The notes under the pieces: generated by a model | The model's database searches: none | Told to the model about the DNA's origin: nothing | Seen by the model: the letters and a program-made list of their open reading frames with translations, nothing else | In this document: one piece after another, positions 45,245-54,577 of the stretch | Layout of the letters: each line of letters opens with the position of its first letter | How positions within the stretch are numbered: the first letter of the stretch is position 1 | Position numbers and translations under genes: made by a program | Source of the DNA: Streptomyces mobaraensis NBRC 13819 = DSM 40847 | Lineage (GTDB): Bacteria; Actinomycetota; Actinomycetes; Streptomycetales; Streptomycetaceae | DNA length: 64,000 bases | Direction: 5' to 3' | Assembly (NCBI RefSeq): GCF_017916255.1 | Contig: NZ_CP072827.1 | Span: 2,108,001 to 2,172,000, forward strand

Positions 45245-46086
45245 CCCGGAAGGCCCGTGCGCGCGGGGAGCGCTCCCGGGGCGCGTCCGTCGCCCTGCAC
45301 GCGACGCTGGTCGTGGCCTCGCTGGTGTCCCTCTTCCCCGTCCTCTTCATCGTCTTCGTGTCGCTGCGGGGGCGGGACGGCTGGCAGGAGCCCACCCGGT
45401 TCTCGGGGTTCGGGTTCGGGAACTACAGCCACATCTTCCACGAGACCAAGTTCCTGACCTGGTTCGGGAATTCGGTGATCGTGGCGCTGGGGGCGACCGT
45501 CGTCGGCGTGCTGATCGCGGCGACCGCCGGGTACGCGGTGTCGCGGCTGCGGTTCCCGGGCAGCCGGCCGCTGATGTGGACGTTCCTGGTGGTGCAGATG
45601 TTCCCGATGGCGGTGCTGATCGTGCCGCTCTACAACATCCTCGGGCAGTTGAAGCTGCTGGACTCCTACGGCGGGCTGATCCTCACCTACTGCTCGATCT
45701 CCGTGCCGTTCTGCGCCTGGATGCTCAAGGGCTACTTCGACTCCATACCTGCCGAGATCGACGAGGCCGGGCGGGTCGACGGGCTCACCCCCTTCGGTAC
45801 GTTCTGGCGGCTCATCCTGCCGCTGGCCCGGCCCGGCCTGGCCGTCACCGGCTTCTACTCCTTCATCACCGCCTGGGGTGAGGTGGCCTTCGCCAGTCAG
45901 TTCATGAGCAGCGAGGAGCACTACACCTTGGCGGTGGGGCTTCAGACGTTCGTGGGGCAGCAGAAGGCCGAGTGGGGGCTGATGACGGCTGCCGCCGTGC
46001 TGATCACCGTGCCGGCGGGGCTGGCGTTCTTCTTCGCCCAGCGGCACTTGGTCGCCGGGCTGACGGCCGGCGGTACGAAGGGGTAG
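45241..46086 (+). CDS. malG: maltose ABC transporter permease
   Basis: 281 residues. Six membrane helices, with the EAA motif EIDEAGRVDGLTPFGTFWRLILP near residue 180 and a C-terminal MalG-like end (FFFAQRHLVAGLTAGGTKG). Forms the inner-membrane channel with MalF. Translationally coupled to malF by ATGA. Repeat element D follows, so transcription to aglA may be partly stopped. Confidence 0.94.
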   Translation: MTRKARARGERSRGASVALHATLVVASLVSLFPVLFIVFVSLRGRDGWQEPTRFSGFGFGNYSHIFHETKFLTWFGNSVIVALGATVVGVLIAATAGYAVSRLRFPGSRPLMWTFLVVQMFPMAVLIVPLYNILGQLKLLDSYGGLILTYCSISVPFCAWMLKGYFDSIPAEIDEAGRVDGLTPFGTFWRLILPLARPGLAVTGFYSFITAWGEVAFASQFMSSEEHYTLAVGLQTFVGQQKAEWGLMTAAAVLITVPAGLAFFFAQRHLVAGLTAGGTKG

Positions 46087-46103
46087 CCCTTCGGGCGGGG
46101 GTT

Positions 46104-46303
46104 GTGCCCCGGTCCCGCCCTTTCGCCGTTTCCTGGGGGCAAGCCCCCAGACCCCCCTTTTTCGCGGCTTCGCCGCTCGTCCTCAAGCGCCGGACGGGCT
46201 GATACAGCCCGTCCGGCGTTTGAGGACAACCGCGCGGAGCGCGGTTTCGGGGGTGCGGGGGCTTGCCCGCGCAAGAAACGGCGAAAGGGCGGGTCCGGGG
46301 CAC
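46104..46303. repeat. nested palindromic intergenic element, copy D (full length)
   Basis: Outer arms of 29 bp with one mismatch (46104-46132 and 46275-46303), inner palindrome around CCGGACGGGCTGATACAGCC and flanking hairpins. It stands between malG and aglA, two genes in the same direction, so it probably lowers read-through within the maltose block. Confidence 0.85.
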
Positions 46304-46357
46304 CAGCCCGCCGCAGGCGCCCCACCACCACCTTCCCCTCCACCCGATAGGACCTCC

Positions 46358-48001
46358 ATGACCCAGAAGAACCTCGCACCCACCCCCACCACACCCCCCA
46401 CCCCGTCCGGCACGGACGAGTGGTGGCGCCAAGCCGTCATCTACCAGATCTACGTCCGCTCCTTCGCCGACAGCGACGGCGACGGCATCGGCGACCTGCG
46501 CGGAGCCAGGCAGCGGCTGCCGTACCTGGCGGAGCTGGGCGTGGACGCGGTGTGGCTGACGCCGTTCTACGCGTCGCCGCAGGCGGACGGCGGGTACGAC
46601 GTGGCGGACTACCGGGCGGTCGACCCGCTGTTCGGCGACCTCCAGGACGCGGACGACCTCGTCCGCGAAGCGCACCGCCTCGGCCTGCGCGTCATCGTGG
46701 ACATCGTGCCCAACCACACCTCCGACCGGCACGCCTGGTTCCGGGAGGCGCTGGCGGCCGGGCCGGGGAGCCGGGCGCGGGCGCGCTACCACTTCCGTCC
46801 CGGCCGGGGAACGAACGGCGAGCTGCCGCCGAACGACTGGGAGTCCGTGTTCGGCGGCCCGGCCTGGACCCGCACCGCGAACCCCGACGGCACGCCCGGC
46901 GAGTGGTACCTCCACCTGTTCGCCCCCGAGCAGCCGGACCTCGACTGGGACGACCCCGAGGTGCGCGCGGAGTTCGAGTCCGTGCTCCGCTTCTGGCTGG
47001 ACCTCGGCGTGGACGGCTTCCGCATCGACGTGGCGCACGGCATGGTCAAGGCACCCGGCCTGCCCGACATCGGGCGAAAAGAACAGGCCAAACTCATCGG
47101 TGCCCAGGTACTGCCGTTCTTCGACCAGGACGGCGTCCACGAGATCCACCGCTCCTGGCGCCGGCTGCTGGACTCCTACCCCGGCAACCGGATCGGCGTG
47201 GCGGAGGCATGGGCGCCGACCTCCGAGCGGCTGGCCCTGTACGTCCGCCCGGACGAGCTGCACCAGGCGTTCAACTTCCAGTTCCTGACGTGCGCCTGGG
47301 GCGCGGCGCCGATGCGCGAGGTGATCGACGCGTCACTCGCCGCCACCCACTCCGTCGGCGCGCCCACCACCTGGGTCCTCTCCAACCACGACGTGGTGCG
47401 GCACGCCACCCGCTACGGCGGCGGCGAGCGGGGGACCCGCCGGGCCCGCGCCGCCGCGCTGCTGATGCTGGCGCTGCCGGGATCCGCCTACGTCTACCAG
47501 GGCGAGGAACTCGGGCTGCCGGAGGTCGTGGACCTGCCGGACGAGGTACGCCAGGACCCGGCGTTCTTCCGGGGGGACGGCCAGGACGGCACCCGTGACG
47601 GCTGCCGGGTACCGCTCCCGTGGTCGGGCGAGGAGGCCCCGTACGGCTTCGGGCCGGGCTCCGGGGCGGAGGGCAGCTGGCTGCCGCAGCCCGCGGAGTG
47701 GCGGACGCTGTCGGTGGAGGCGCAGTCCGGCGACCCCCGCTCGACGCTGGAGCTCTACCGCTCCGCGCTCGCCCTGCGGCGCGCCCTGCCCGGGCTCGGC
47801 GCCGGGGAGATGACGTGGCTGGCGGCGCCGGAGGGCGTGCTGGCGTTCTCCCGGCCGGGGTTCGTCTGCACCCTCAACACCCTCCCGGAAGAAGTGGAAC
47901 TGACAGTTCCGGGGCGTCCGGTGCTCGCCACCGCGGCCCTGGAGTTCCACGGCGGAGCCGCCCGGCTGCCCGCGGAAACCTGCGTCTGGTGGGAAGTCTG
48001 A
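46358..48001 (+). CDS. aglA: alpha-glucosidase (GH13)
   Basis: 547 residues from ATG 46358 (AGGAC upstream). Cytoplasmic GH13 oligo-1,6/alpha-1,4-glucosidase-like enzyme: QIYVRSFADSDGDGIGDL, VDIVPNHTS, GFRIDVAHG with nucleophile Asp, acid Glu in GVAEAW, and SNHDVVRHATRY. It cleaves maltose and small dextrins brought in by MalEFG. The upstream repeat D separates it from malG. MalR follows at once, so the block may include aglA and malR. Confidence 0.93.
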   Translation: MTQKNLAPTPTTPPTPSGTDEWWRQAVIYQIYVRSFADSDGDGIGDLRGARQRLPYLAELGVDAVWLTPFYASPQADGGYDVADYRAVDPLFGDLQDADDLVREAHRLGLRVIVDIVPNHTSDRHAWFREALAAGPGSRARARYHFRPGRGTNGELPPNDWESVFGGPAWTRTANPDGTPGEWYLHLFAPEQPDLDWDDPEVRAEFESVLRFWLDLGVDGFRIDVAHGMVKAPGLPDIGRKEQAKLIGAQVLPFFDQDGVHEIHRSWRRLLDSYPGNRIGVAEAWAPTSERLALYVRPDELHQAFNFQFLTCAWGAAPMREVIDASLAATHSVGAPTTWVLSNHDVVRHATRYGGGERGTRRARAAALLMLALPGSAYVYQGEELGLPEVVDLPDEVRQDPAFFRGDGQDGTRDGCRVPLPWSGEEAPYGFGPGSGAEGSWLPQPAEWRTLSVEAQSGDPRSTLELYRSALALRRALPGLGAGEMTWLAAPEGVLAFSRPGFVCTLNTLPEEVELTVPGRPVLATAALEFHGGAARLPAETCVWWEV

Positions 48002-48149
48002 GATGGCGTCCGGTGGAAAGCGCGGGACGGCGGCGGCCGGCGGAAAGCGCGGGACGGCAGCCGGCGGTAAGCCCCGGACCGCGTCCGGCGGGAGGCCGGG
48101 AACGGCCGCCGGTGGGAAGTCCGGGACGCGACCGGTACAGTCACCTCCC

Positions 48150-49295
48150 GTGACCGCACGGCTGGCCGATATCGCAGCCCAGGCGGGTGTCAGCGAAGCA
48201 ACCGTCAGCCGCGTCCTCAACGGCAAGCCGGGGGTGGCCGCCTCCACCCGCCAGTCCGTGCTGGCCGCGCTCGACGTGCTCGGCTACGAACGGCCGGTGC
48301 GGCTGCGGCAGCGCAGCGCCGGCCTGGTCGGGCTGATCACCCCCGAGCTGGAGAACCCCATCTTCCCGGCCTTCGCCCAGGTGATAGGGCAGGCCCTGAC
48401 GCGTCAGGGCTACACGCCCGTACTGGCCACCCAGACCCCCGGCGGCTCCACCGAGGACGAGCTGACCGAGATGCTGGTGGAACGCGGGGTCGCCGGGATC
48501 ATCTTCGTCTCCGGCCTGCACGCCGACACCTCCGCCGACATGCAGCGCTACGAGCGGCTGCGGGCGCAAGGCGTCCCGTTCGTGCTGATCAACGGTTTCT
48601 CGGCGCAGGTGAGGGCGCCGTTCGTGTCCCCCGACGACCGGGCCGCGATGCGGCTCGCCGTCACCCATTTGGCGGAGCTGGGCCACCGCAGGATCGGCCT
48701 GGCCCTCGGCCCGCGCCGGTACGTGCCGGTCCAACGGAAGATCGAGGGGTTCCTGCGGAGCGTGGAGGACCAGCTCGGCCTGGCCGCCGGCGACGCCGCG
48801 GAACTGATCGAGCACTCCCTGTTCACCCTGGAGGGTGGCCAGGCGGCCGCCGCCGCGCTCCTCGAACGCGGCTGTACGGCCGTGGTGTGCGCCAGCGACA
48901 TGATGGCGCTGGGCGCGGTCCGCGCGGTCCGCAGGGCGGGCCTGGACGTCCCCCGCGACGTCTCCGTCGTCGGTTTCGACGACTCCCCGCTGATCGCCTT
49001 CACCGACCCGCCGCTGACCACGATCCGCCAGCCCGTCCGGCCCATGGGCCAGGCGGCGGTGCGGGCCCTGCTGGAGGAGATCGGCGGGACGCCCGCGCCG
49101 CACAGCGAGTTCGTGTTCCTGCCGGAGCTGGTCGTCCGCGGCTCGACGGGCTCGGCTCCGGCCGCGCGGAGCGGCGCCCCGGGCACCACCGTCGCGGGCA
49201 CCACCGCCGCGGACACCGCCGTCCCGGGCACCGCCGTCCCGGGCGCCCGTACGACGTCCGCGCGCCCGGCCGAAAGCGCGCCAAACCCGACTTGA
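48150..49295 (+). CDS. malR: LacI-family maltose regulator
   Basis: 381 residues from GTG 48150, where the LacI helix-turn-helix (TARLADIAAQAGVSEATVSRVLNG) begins, as in known MalR proteins. An ATG at 48003 in the same frame, 1 nt after aglA, would add 49 residues of GGKRGTAA-like repeats. TACAGT at 48135-48140, 9 bp before GTG 48150, could be a -10 for a leaderless transcript. The ligand domain (residues 60-340) has SLFTLEGGQAAAAALLERG, VVCASDMMALGAVRA and VVGFDDSPL; the C-terminal 45 residues are low complexity. It represses maltose and amylase genes. Confidence 0.9.
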   Translation: MTARLADIAAQAGVSEATVSRVLNGKPGVAASTRQSVLAALDVLGYERPVRLRQRSAGLVGLITPELENPIFPAFAQVIGQALTRQGYTPVLATQTPGGSTEDELTEMLVERGVAGIIFVSGLHADTSADMQRYERLRAQGVPFVLINGFSAQVRAPFVSPDDRAAMRLAVTHLAELGHRRIGLALGPRRYVPVQRKIEGFLRSVEDQLGLAAGDAAELIEHSLFTLEGGQAAAAALLERGCTAVVCASDMMALGAVRAVRRAGLDVPRDVSVVGFDDSPLIAFTDPPLTTIRQPVRPMGQAAVRALLEEIGGTPAPHSEFVFLPELVVRGSTGSAPAARSGAPGTTVAGTTAADTAVPGTAVPGARTTSARPAESAPNPT

Positions 49296-49337
49296 GGTCG
49301 ATCTGCGCTCCTGCGGACTCTGGCACACTGTGGGCCT

Positions 49338-50186
49338 ATGGGTGAAGCGACAGCAAGGACCCTGGAAGGCCGCACGGCTCCCCCGCCGCCCAACGGGGAA
49401 AGCGGGGACAGGCCGCCCGCGGACCGGCCGTCGCGGCGCGGGCCGCGCACGCCGCGCCGCCCGCGGCTGTGGTTCGAGGTGCTGCTCATCGCCATCGGCT
49501 ACTGGACCTACTCCCTGGTCCGCAACGCCGTTCCGGAACAGCGGGCCGACGCGCAGCGCAACGCCGACTGGGTCTGGTCCACCGAGCAGACCCTCCACAT
49601 CGCCGTGGAGCACACCGTCAACAAGGCCGTGAACTCGGTGACGTGGCTCATCGTCGGCATGAACTACTACTACGCCACCCTGCACTTCGTGCTCACCATC
49701 GGCGTGCTCGTCTGGCTCTACCGCCGGCACCCCGGCCGCTACGGCGCCGCCCGCCTCGCCCTCTTCGCCACCACCGCCGTCGCCCTCCTCGGCTACTACC
49801 TGTATCCCCTCGCACCCCCACGGCTCATGGACGGCGGCCCCGGCTTCGTCGACACCGTCCTCGTCCACCACACCTGGGGATCCATGGCCTCCGGCAACCT
49901 CGCCGACGTCTCCAACCAGTACGCGGCGATGCCGTCCATGCACATCGGGTGGTCCCTGTGGTGCGGCGTCACCATCGCGCTGCTGGCCCGGTGGATGTGG
50001 GTGCGGATCCTCGGCGCCCTGTACCCGGTGGCGACGCTCGCCGTCATCGTGTCGACGGCCAACCACTTCTGGCTGGACGCGGTCGGGGGGCTGCTGTGCC
50101 TCGCCTTCGGGTTCGCGGTGTCGTACTCGTGGTACCGGGCGTTCCCGTACCGGCTGGCGCGGCAGGTGGCTTCGGCTTCGCGGTGA
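49338..50186 (+). CDS. PAP2_3-type membrane protein (inositol-phosphorylceramide-synthase-like)
   Basis: 282 residues. After a Pro/Arg-rich, charged N-terminal tail come about six helices. The motifs AAMPSMHIGWSLW and STANHFWLDAVGGLL near the C-terminus are the His-containing parts of the PAP2 fold as found in the aureobasidin-A-resistance group (also seen in bacterial phosphoinositol/trehalose-lipid pathways). Likely moves or removes a phosphoryl-head group on a lipid. It ends at repeat copy E, convergent with glnE. Confidence 0.8.
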   Translation: MGEATARTLEGRTAPPPPNGESGDRPPADRPSRRGPRTPRRPRLWFEVLLIAIGYWTYSLVRNAVPEQRADAQRNADWVWSTEQTLHIAVEHTVNKAVNSVTWLIVGMNYYYATLHFVLTIGVLVWLYRRHPGRYGAARLALFATTAVALLGYYLYPLAPPRLMDGGPGFVDTVLVHHTWGSMASGNLADVSNQYAAMPSMHIGWSLWCGVTIALLARWMWVRILGALYPVATLAVIVSTANHFWLDAVGGLLCLAFGFAVSYSWYRAFPYRLARQVASASR

Positions 50187-50201
50187 GGGTGCCCCTTACG
50201 G

Positions 50202-50384
50202 GGCAAGCCCCCGCACCCCGGAAACCGCGCTCCGCGCGGTTGTCCTCAAACGCCGGACGGGCTGGATAGCGCCCCCGGGCGCACCACTCAGCCCGTCCGG
50301 CGCTTGAGGACGAGCGGCGAAGCCGCGATCAGGGGGTCTGGGGCGCAGCCCCAGGAATCGGCGAAGGGGCGGGACCGGGGCACA
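50202..50384. repeat. nested palindromic intergenic element, copy E (left arm decayed)
   Basis: Contains the inner arms (left around 50241-50270, right around 50287-50310; CCTCAAACGCCGGACGGGC type) and the full right outer arm CCAGGAATCGGCGAAGGGGC, but the left outer arm is lost. It lies between the convergent PAP2_3 and glnE genes. Confidence 0.8.
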
Positions 50385-50389
50385 CCCCC

Positions 50390-53300
50390 CTACCCCCCGT
50401 AAAACCGCTCCTCGACCACGGCCCGAGCCCGCCGAGTAACCCGCCGGTAATCGTCAAGCATGTCCCCGACGTGCCCCGGCTCGTACCCCAGATACCGCCC
50501 CACCGCCGCCAACTCCCGAGGATCACCCGGAAACGTATCCCCGGGCCTCCCCCGCACCAACATCACCGCATTCCGCACACACGTCGCGAGCACCCACGCC
50601 TCGTCGAGGATCCGCGCCTCGTCGGCGTCCAGGAAGCCCGCGGCGTGGGCGGCCGACAGCGCCTCCCGGGTACGCGTCGTCCGCAGCCGCGGCTCCGCAT
50701 GCCCATGCCGCATCTGCAACAGCTGGACGGTCCACTCCACATCGGAAAGCCCCCCACGCCCCAGCTTGGTGTGGGTGGTCCGATCGGCTCCCCGGGGCAG
50801 CCGCTCCGTCTCCATCCGCGCCTTGAGCCGCCGGATCTCCCGGACGGCGTCCTCGGACAGCCCTTCCGCCGGATACCGCAAAGGATCGATCATCTCGACG
50901 AACCGCCGCCCGAGGTCCGCGTCACCGGCGACCGGCTCCGCCCGCAGCAGCGCCTGGCTCTCCCAGACCAGCGACCACCGCCGGTAGTACGCCGCGTAGG
51001 AAGCGAGACTGCGCACCAGCGGCCCCGACTTCCCCTCCGGCCGCAGATCCGCGTCGATCAGCAACGGCGGGTCCGTCGTCGGCAGTTGCAGCAGCCGCCG
51101 CATCTCGTTCGCGACGGCGAAGGCGGCCTTGGCGGCCTCTTCGTCGCCGACGCCCTCCCGGGGCTCGTGCACGAGCAGGACGTCCGCGTCGGACCCGTAC
51201 CCCTGCTCGCGCCCCCCGAAGCGGCCCATGCCGATGACGGCGAACCGCGTGGGCAGGGTGTCGCCCCACTCCGCGCGGACGGCGGCGCGCAGGGCCCCCG
51301 CCAACGCGGCGGCGTTCAGGTCGGAGACGGCCCGGCCGACGAGGTCGCAGCGGGCGCCGTGGTCGCGCGACCCGTTTTCCGGCGCGGGCGCGCCCGGGCG
51401 TCCGTAGGCGCCCACGATGTCGGCCGCGGCGGTACGGAACAGCTCCCGCCGCCGCACCCCCCGCACCGCGACGATCGCCTTCTCCGCGTCCTCGGCCCGG
51501 CCGACGGCCGCCAGCGTCTCCTGCTCCAGCGCCTCGCGGTCGCGCGGTCGCAGCCCTTCCGGGGCGCCGAGCAGGGCGACCGCCTCGGGGGCGCGCAGCA
51601 GCAGGTCGGGGGCGAGCCGCCCGGCGGACAGGACGCGGGCGAGGTTCTCCGCGGCGGCGCCCTCGTCGCGCAGCAGCCGCAGGTACCAGGGTGTCTTGCC
51701 CAACGCGTCGGAGACCTTGTGGAAGTTGAGCAGTCCCGCGTCGGGGTCGGAGGAGTCCGCGAACCAGCCCAGCAGCACGGGCAGCAGCGTACGCTGGATC
51801 GCCGCCTTCCGGGTCACTCCCGAGGCAAGCGCCTCCAGATGGCGGAGCGCGGCGGCGGGGTCCGCGTACCCCAGCGCGCCCAGGCGCTGCCCGGCGGCCT
51901 TCGGACTGAGCCGGATCTCGCCCGGTTCGAGCTGGGCGACGGCGTCCAGCAGCGGCCGGTAGAACAGCTTCTCGTGCAACCGGCGCACCTCGCGGGCGTG
52001 CCGCCGCCACTCCTTGCCCAGTTCGGCGACGGGTTCCGTCCGGAAACCCAGCGACCGTCCCAGCCGCCGCTGTTCGGCCTCGCTCTCGGGCACGAGGTGC
52101 GTACGCCGCAGCCGGTGCAGCTGGATGCGGTGTTCCATGGCGCGCAGGAAGCGGTAGGCGGCGTCCAGCGCGGCGGCGTCGGCCCGTCCCACGTACCCGC
52201 CGGCGGCGAGCGCGGCCAGCGCGTCCAAGGTGCCGCCGCTGCGCAGCGTGGCGTCGCTGCGGCCGTGCACGAGCTGGAGCAACTGGACGGCGAACTCGAC
52301 GTCCCGCAGCCCGCCGGGCCCGAGTTTGAGCTCGCGGTCGAGCCGGTCGGCGGGGATGGAGGCGACGACGCGGCGGCGCATCTGCTGCACGTCGGGGACG
52401 AAGTTCTCGCGCTCGGCGGCCTGCCAGACGAGCGGCGACACGGCGTCCGCGTACTCCTGCCCGAGCCCGGGGTCGCCGGCCACCGGCCGGGCCTTGAGCA
52501 GCGCCTGGAACTCCCAGGTCTTCGCCCACCGCTGGTAGTACGCGAGGTGGCTGCTGAGCGTGCGCACCAGGGGCCCGTTGCGGCCCTCGGGGCGGAGGTT
52601 GGCGTCGACGGGCCAGATGGTGCCCTCGGGGGTGATGTCCGAGCAGACCCGCATCATGCGGGAGGCGAGCCGGGTGGCGGCCCGGAGCGCGGTCCCCTCC
52701 GGGGTGTCGCCGCGCGGTTCGGCGACGAAGACGACGTCCACGTCCGACACGTAGTTGAGTTCGTGGCCGCCGCACTTGCCCATGCCGATGACGGCGAGCC
52801 GGCAGGCCGCCGCGTCGTCGGGGTGCTCGTCGGTGGCGATGGCGAGGGCGGCGCGGAGGGTGGCGGTGGCCAGGTCGGCGAGTTCGGCGGCGGTCTCGGC
52901 GACGTCGGTGGTGCCGGTGACGTCCCGGGCGGCGACGGTGAGCAGGCAGCGCCGGTAGGCGGCGCGCAGCGCGTCGGACGGCACGAGTCCGGCCTCCCGG
53001 CCGGCCGCGGCCCCCTCGGCGAGGGCGCGCTCGAACTCGGCCGTTCCGGGATGGAGATCGGCCCGCTCGAACGTGACGAGCGCGTGCCAGTCGCCCGGGT
53101 GCCGGGCGAGGTGATCGGCGAGCGCCTCGGACGCGCCGAGCACGCCCAGCAGCCGGTCGCGCAGGGGTTTCGCGCTGACGACGGTGTCCAGCAGCTCCTG
53201 CCGTTCGGCCGCCCCGCGCTTCGCCTCCAGCGCCTCGGCCAGCCGGACGAGGCCGAGCAGCGCGAGATCGGGGTCGGCGGTCGCGCCCAGCGCGTCCAGG

Positions 53301-53446
53301 AACACGGGATCGTCGCGCAGCGCCGCCAGCCCGTCGGCGTCGTCGAGCAGCCGCTCGGCGGCGGCCGGATCGACGAACCCGCTCCGCACGAGCCTGGTGT
53401 ACGTGCTACCGCGCCGGCTCTCGGGCCGCCCGTCCGGCACTGTCAT
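50390..53446 (-). CDS. glnE: glutamine synthetase adenylyltransferase/adenylyl-removing enzyme
   Basis: 1018 residues from ATG 53446 (MTVPDGRPES). Two nucleotidyltransferase domains: the N-terminal one with GMGKCGGHELNYVSDVDVVFV near residue 235 (adenylyl removal) and the C-terminal one with GMGRFGGREQGYGSDADVLLVHE near residue 735 (adenylylation). The linker carries the GlnD_UR-like helical bundles. It modifies Tyr397 of GlnA (20.9 kb). GlnA2, next to it across the island, lacks that Tyr. Homologous to GlnE of other Streptomyces; not obviously part of an operon. Confidence 0.96.
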   Translation of the reverse strand: MTVPDGRPESRRGSTYTRLVRSGFVDPAAAERLLDDADGLAALRDDPVFLDALGATADPDLALLGLVRLAEALEAKRGAAERQELLDTVVSAKPLRDRLLGVLGASEALADHLARHPGDWHALVTFERADLHPGTAEFERALAEGAAAGREAGLVPSDALRAAYRRCLLTVAARDVTGTTDVAETAAELADLATATLRAALAIATDEHPDDAAACRLAVIGMGKCGGHELNYVSDVDVVFVAEPRGDTPEGTALRAATRLASRMMRVCSDITPEGTIWPVDANLRPEGRNGPLVRTLSSHLAYYQRWAKTWEFQALLKARPVAGDPGLGQEYADAVSPLVWQAAERENFVPDVQQMRRRVVASIPADRLDRELKLGPGGLRDVEFAVQLLQLVHGRSDATLRSGGTLDALAALAAGGYVGRADAAALDAAYRFLRAMEHRIQLHRLRRTHLVPESEAEQRRLGRSLGFRTEPVAELGKEWRRHAREVRRLHEKLFYRPLLDAVAQLEPGEIRLSPKAAGQRLGALGYADPAAALRHLEALASGVTRKAAIQRTLLPVLLGWFADSSDPDAGLLNFHKVSDALGKTPWYLRLLRDEGAAAENLARVLSAGRLAPDLLLRAPEAVALLGAPEGLRPRDREALEQETLAAVGRAEDAEKAIVAVRGVRRRELFRTAAADIVGAYGRPGAPAPENGSRDHGARCDLVGRAVSDLNAAALAGALRAAVRAEWGDTLPTRFAVIGMGRFGGREQGYGSDADVLLVHEPREGVGDEEAAKAAFAVANEMRRLLQLPTTDPPLLIDADLRPEGKSGPLVRSLASYAAYYRRWSLVWESQALLRAEPVAGDADLGRRFVEMIDPLRYPAEGLSEDAVREIRRLKARMETERLPRGADRTTHTKLGRGGLSDVEWTVQLLQMRHGHAEPRLRTTRTREALSAAHAAGFLDADEARILDEAWVLATCVRNAVMLVRGRPGDTFPGDPRELAAVGRYLGYEPGHVGDMLDDYRRVTRRARAVVEERFYGG

Positions 53447-53649
53447 CCCATCGCCCCATCGCCTCCAGCTGACCATGCCCGGTCAAGGCCCGATCTCCAG
53501 CGTATCGACAGCGGCGCCGGGGTGAGAGGCGGCACCCACCCCCGATCGGGGCCGAAACCCCGGTTCCCGCCCCGGGCCGTCGCCGTGCCTGCCACGCTGC
53601 CGACCAGCACCGCGGGGACGCCGGTGGCCGGTACGTGGAGGTGGCGCGA

Positions 53650-54489
53650 ATGAGTGACGAGAACGGGTGGGAGCTCGACCCCGACGACGAGTCCGTGGTG
53701 CTGGTCGCCGCGGTGGGACGGCAGCTGAAGCTGTGGCGGGAGGCGGCGGGAATGGACGCGGCGGCACTGGCGGCGGCCCTCGGCTACGGCAGGGAACTGA
53801 TCTACAAGGTGGAGCGGGGCGAGCGCGTCCCCCAGCCGCGCTTCCTGGAGAAGGCGGACGAGTTGCTGGGGGCGGGCGGGAAGCTCGCCGCCATGCGGGA
53901 GGACCTGACGGAGGCGCGCTACCTGAAAAAGGTCCGGGACATCGCGAAGCTGGAGCGGGACGCCGTCGAGCTGTGGGCGTACGACAACTCCGTCATCGAC
54001 GGACTCCTCCAGACGGAGGCTTACGCACGGGCGGTGTACACCAACCGCCGCCCGCCGTTCGCCCAGGACGAGATCGAACGGCGCGTGGCCGCGCGGATGG
54101 CTCGGCAGAAGACCGTCACGGCTTCGGCGCGACACCCCTCCTTCAGCTTCGTGCTGTGCGAGGCGACGCTGCGCCGCACCATCGGGGGCGGAACGGCCAT
54201 GCGGCAGCAGCTCCGCCACCTGCTGGAGATCGGCCGACGGCCGAACGTGGAGCTCCAAGTCCTGCCCCTGCGCAGCGAGGAGAACTGCGGCCTCGACGGG
54301 CCGTTCAGACTGCTGAAGCTCACGAACGGCACGATGGTGGGACTGTACGGGGTGCAACTCTTCAGCCGCGTGGTCACCGACGCGAAGGAGCTCCAAGTCC
54401 TGGACCTGCGCTACCGAGCCGCCCGGGCGCAGGCGCTCGGACCGCAGGAGTCCCTGGTCTTTGTCGAGAAGGTACTGGGGGAAACATGA
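53650..54489 (+). CDS. XRE-family regulator with DUF5753 domain
   Basis: 279 residues from ATG 53650 with GGAGG at 53637-53641. N-terminal helix-turn-helix (VGRQLKLWREAAGMDAAALAAALGYGRELIYKVERG, landmarks LGYGRELIYKVERG) and C-terminal DUF5753 (AYDNSVIDGLLQTEAYARAVY, then VLCEATLRRTIGG and FVEKVLGET). In Streptomyces such genes usually have a small DUF397 gene at their 3' end. Here only a 15-codon frame (54486-54533) overlaps the stop by ATGA, so the partner is lost. That loss coincides with the CRISPR-like repeat and the island downstream. Confidence 0.88.
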   Translation: MSDENGWELDPDDESVVLVAAVGRQLKLWREAAGMDAAALAAALGYGRELIYKVERGERVPQPRFLEKADELLGAGGKLAAMREDLTEARYLKKVRDIAKLERDAVELWAYDNSVIDGLLQTEAYARAVYTNRRPPFAQDEIERRVAARMARQKTVTASARHPSFSFVLCEATLRRTIGGGTAMRQQLRHLLEIGRRPNVELQVLPLRSEENCGLDGPFRLLKLTNGTMVGLYGVQLFSRVVTDAKELQVLDLRYRAARAQALGPQESLVFVEKVLGET

Positions 54490-54577
54490 CCCTCGGGTCT
54501 TCCGGAGAGGATAGAGCGGCGATGAGGAAGTGAAGGAAAACGCCGTCGCTCCACAGGAACGATGCAGGTCACGAAGT

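Noticed and set aside
54486..54533. 15-codon gene MTLGSSGEDRAAMRK
   Set aside because: Overlaps the regulator stop like a DUF397 gene would, but is too short and unlike DUF397; most likely a decayed remnant.
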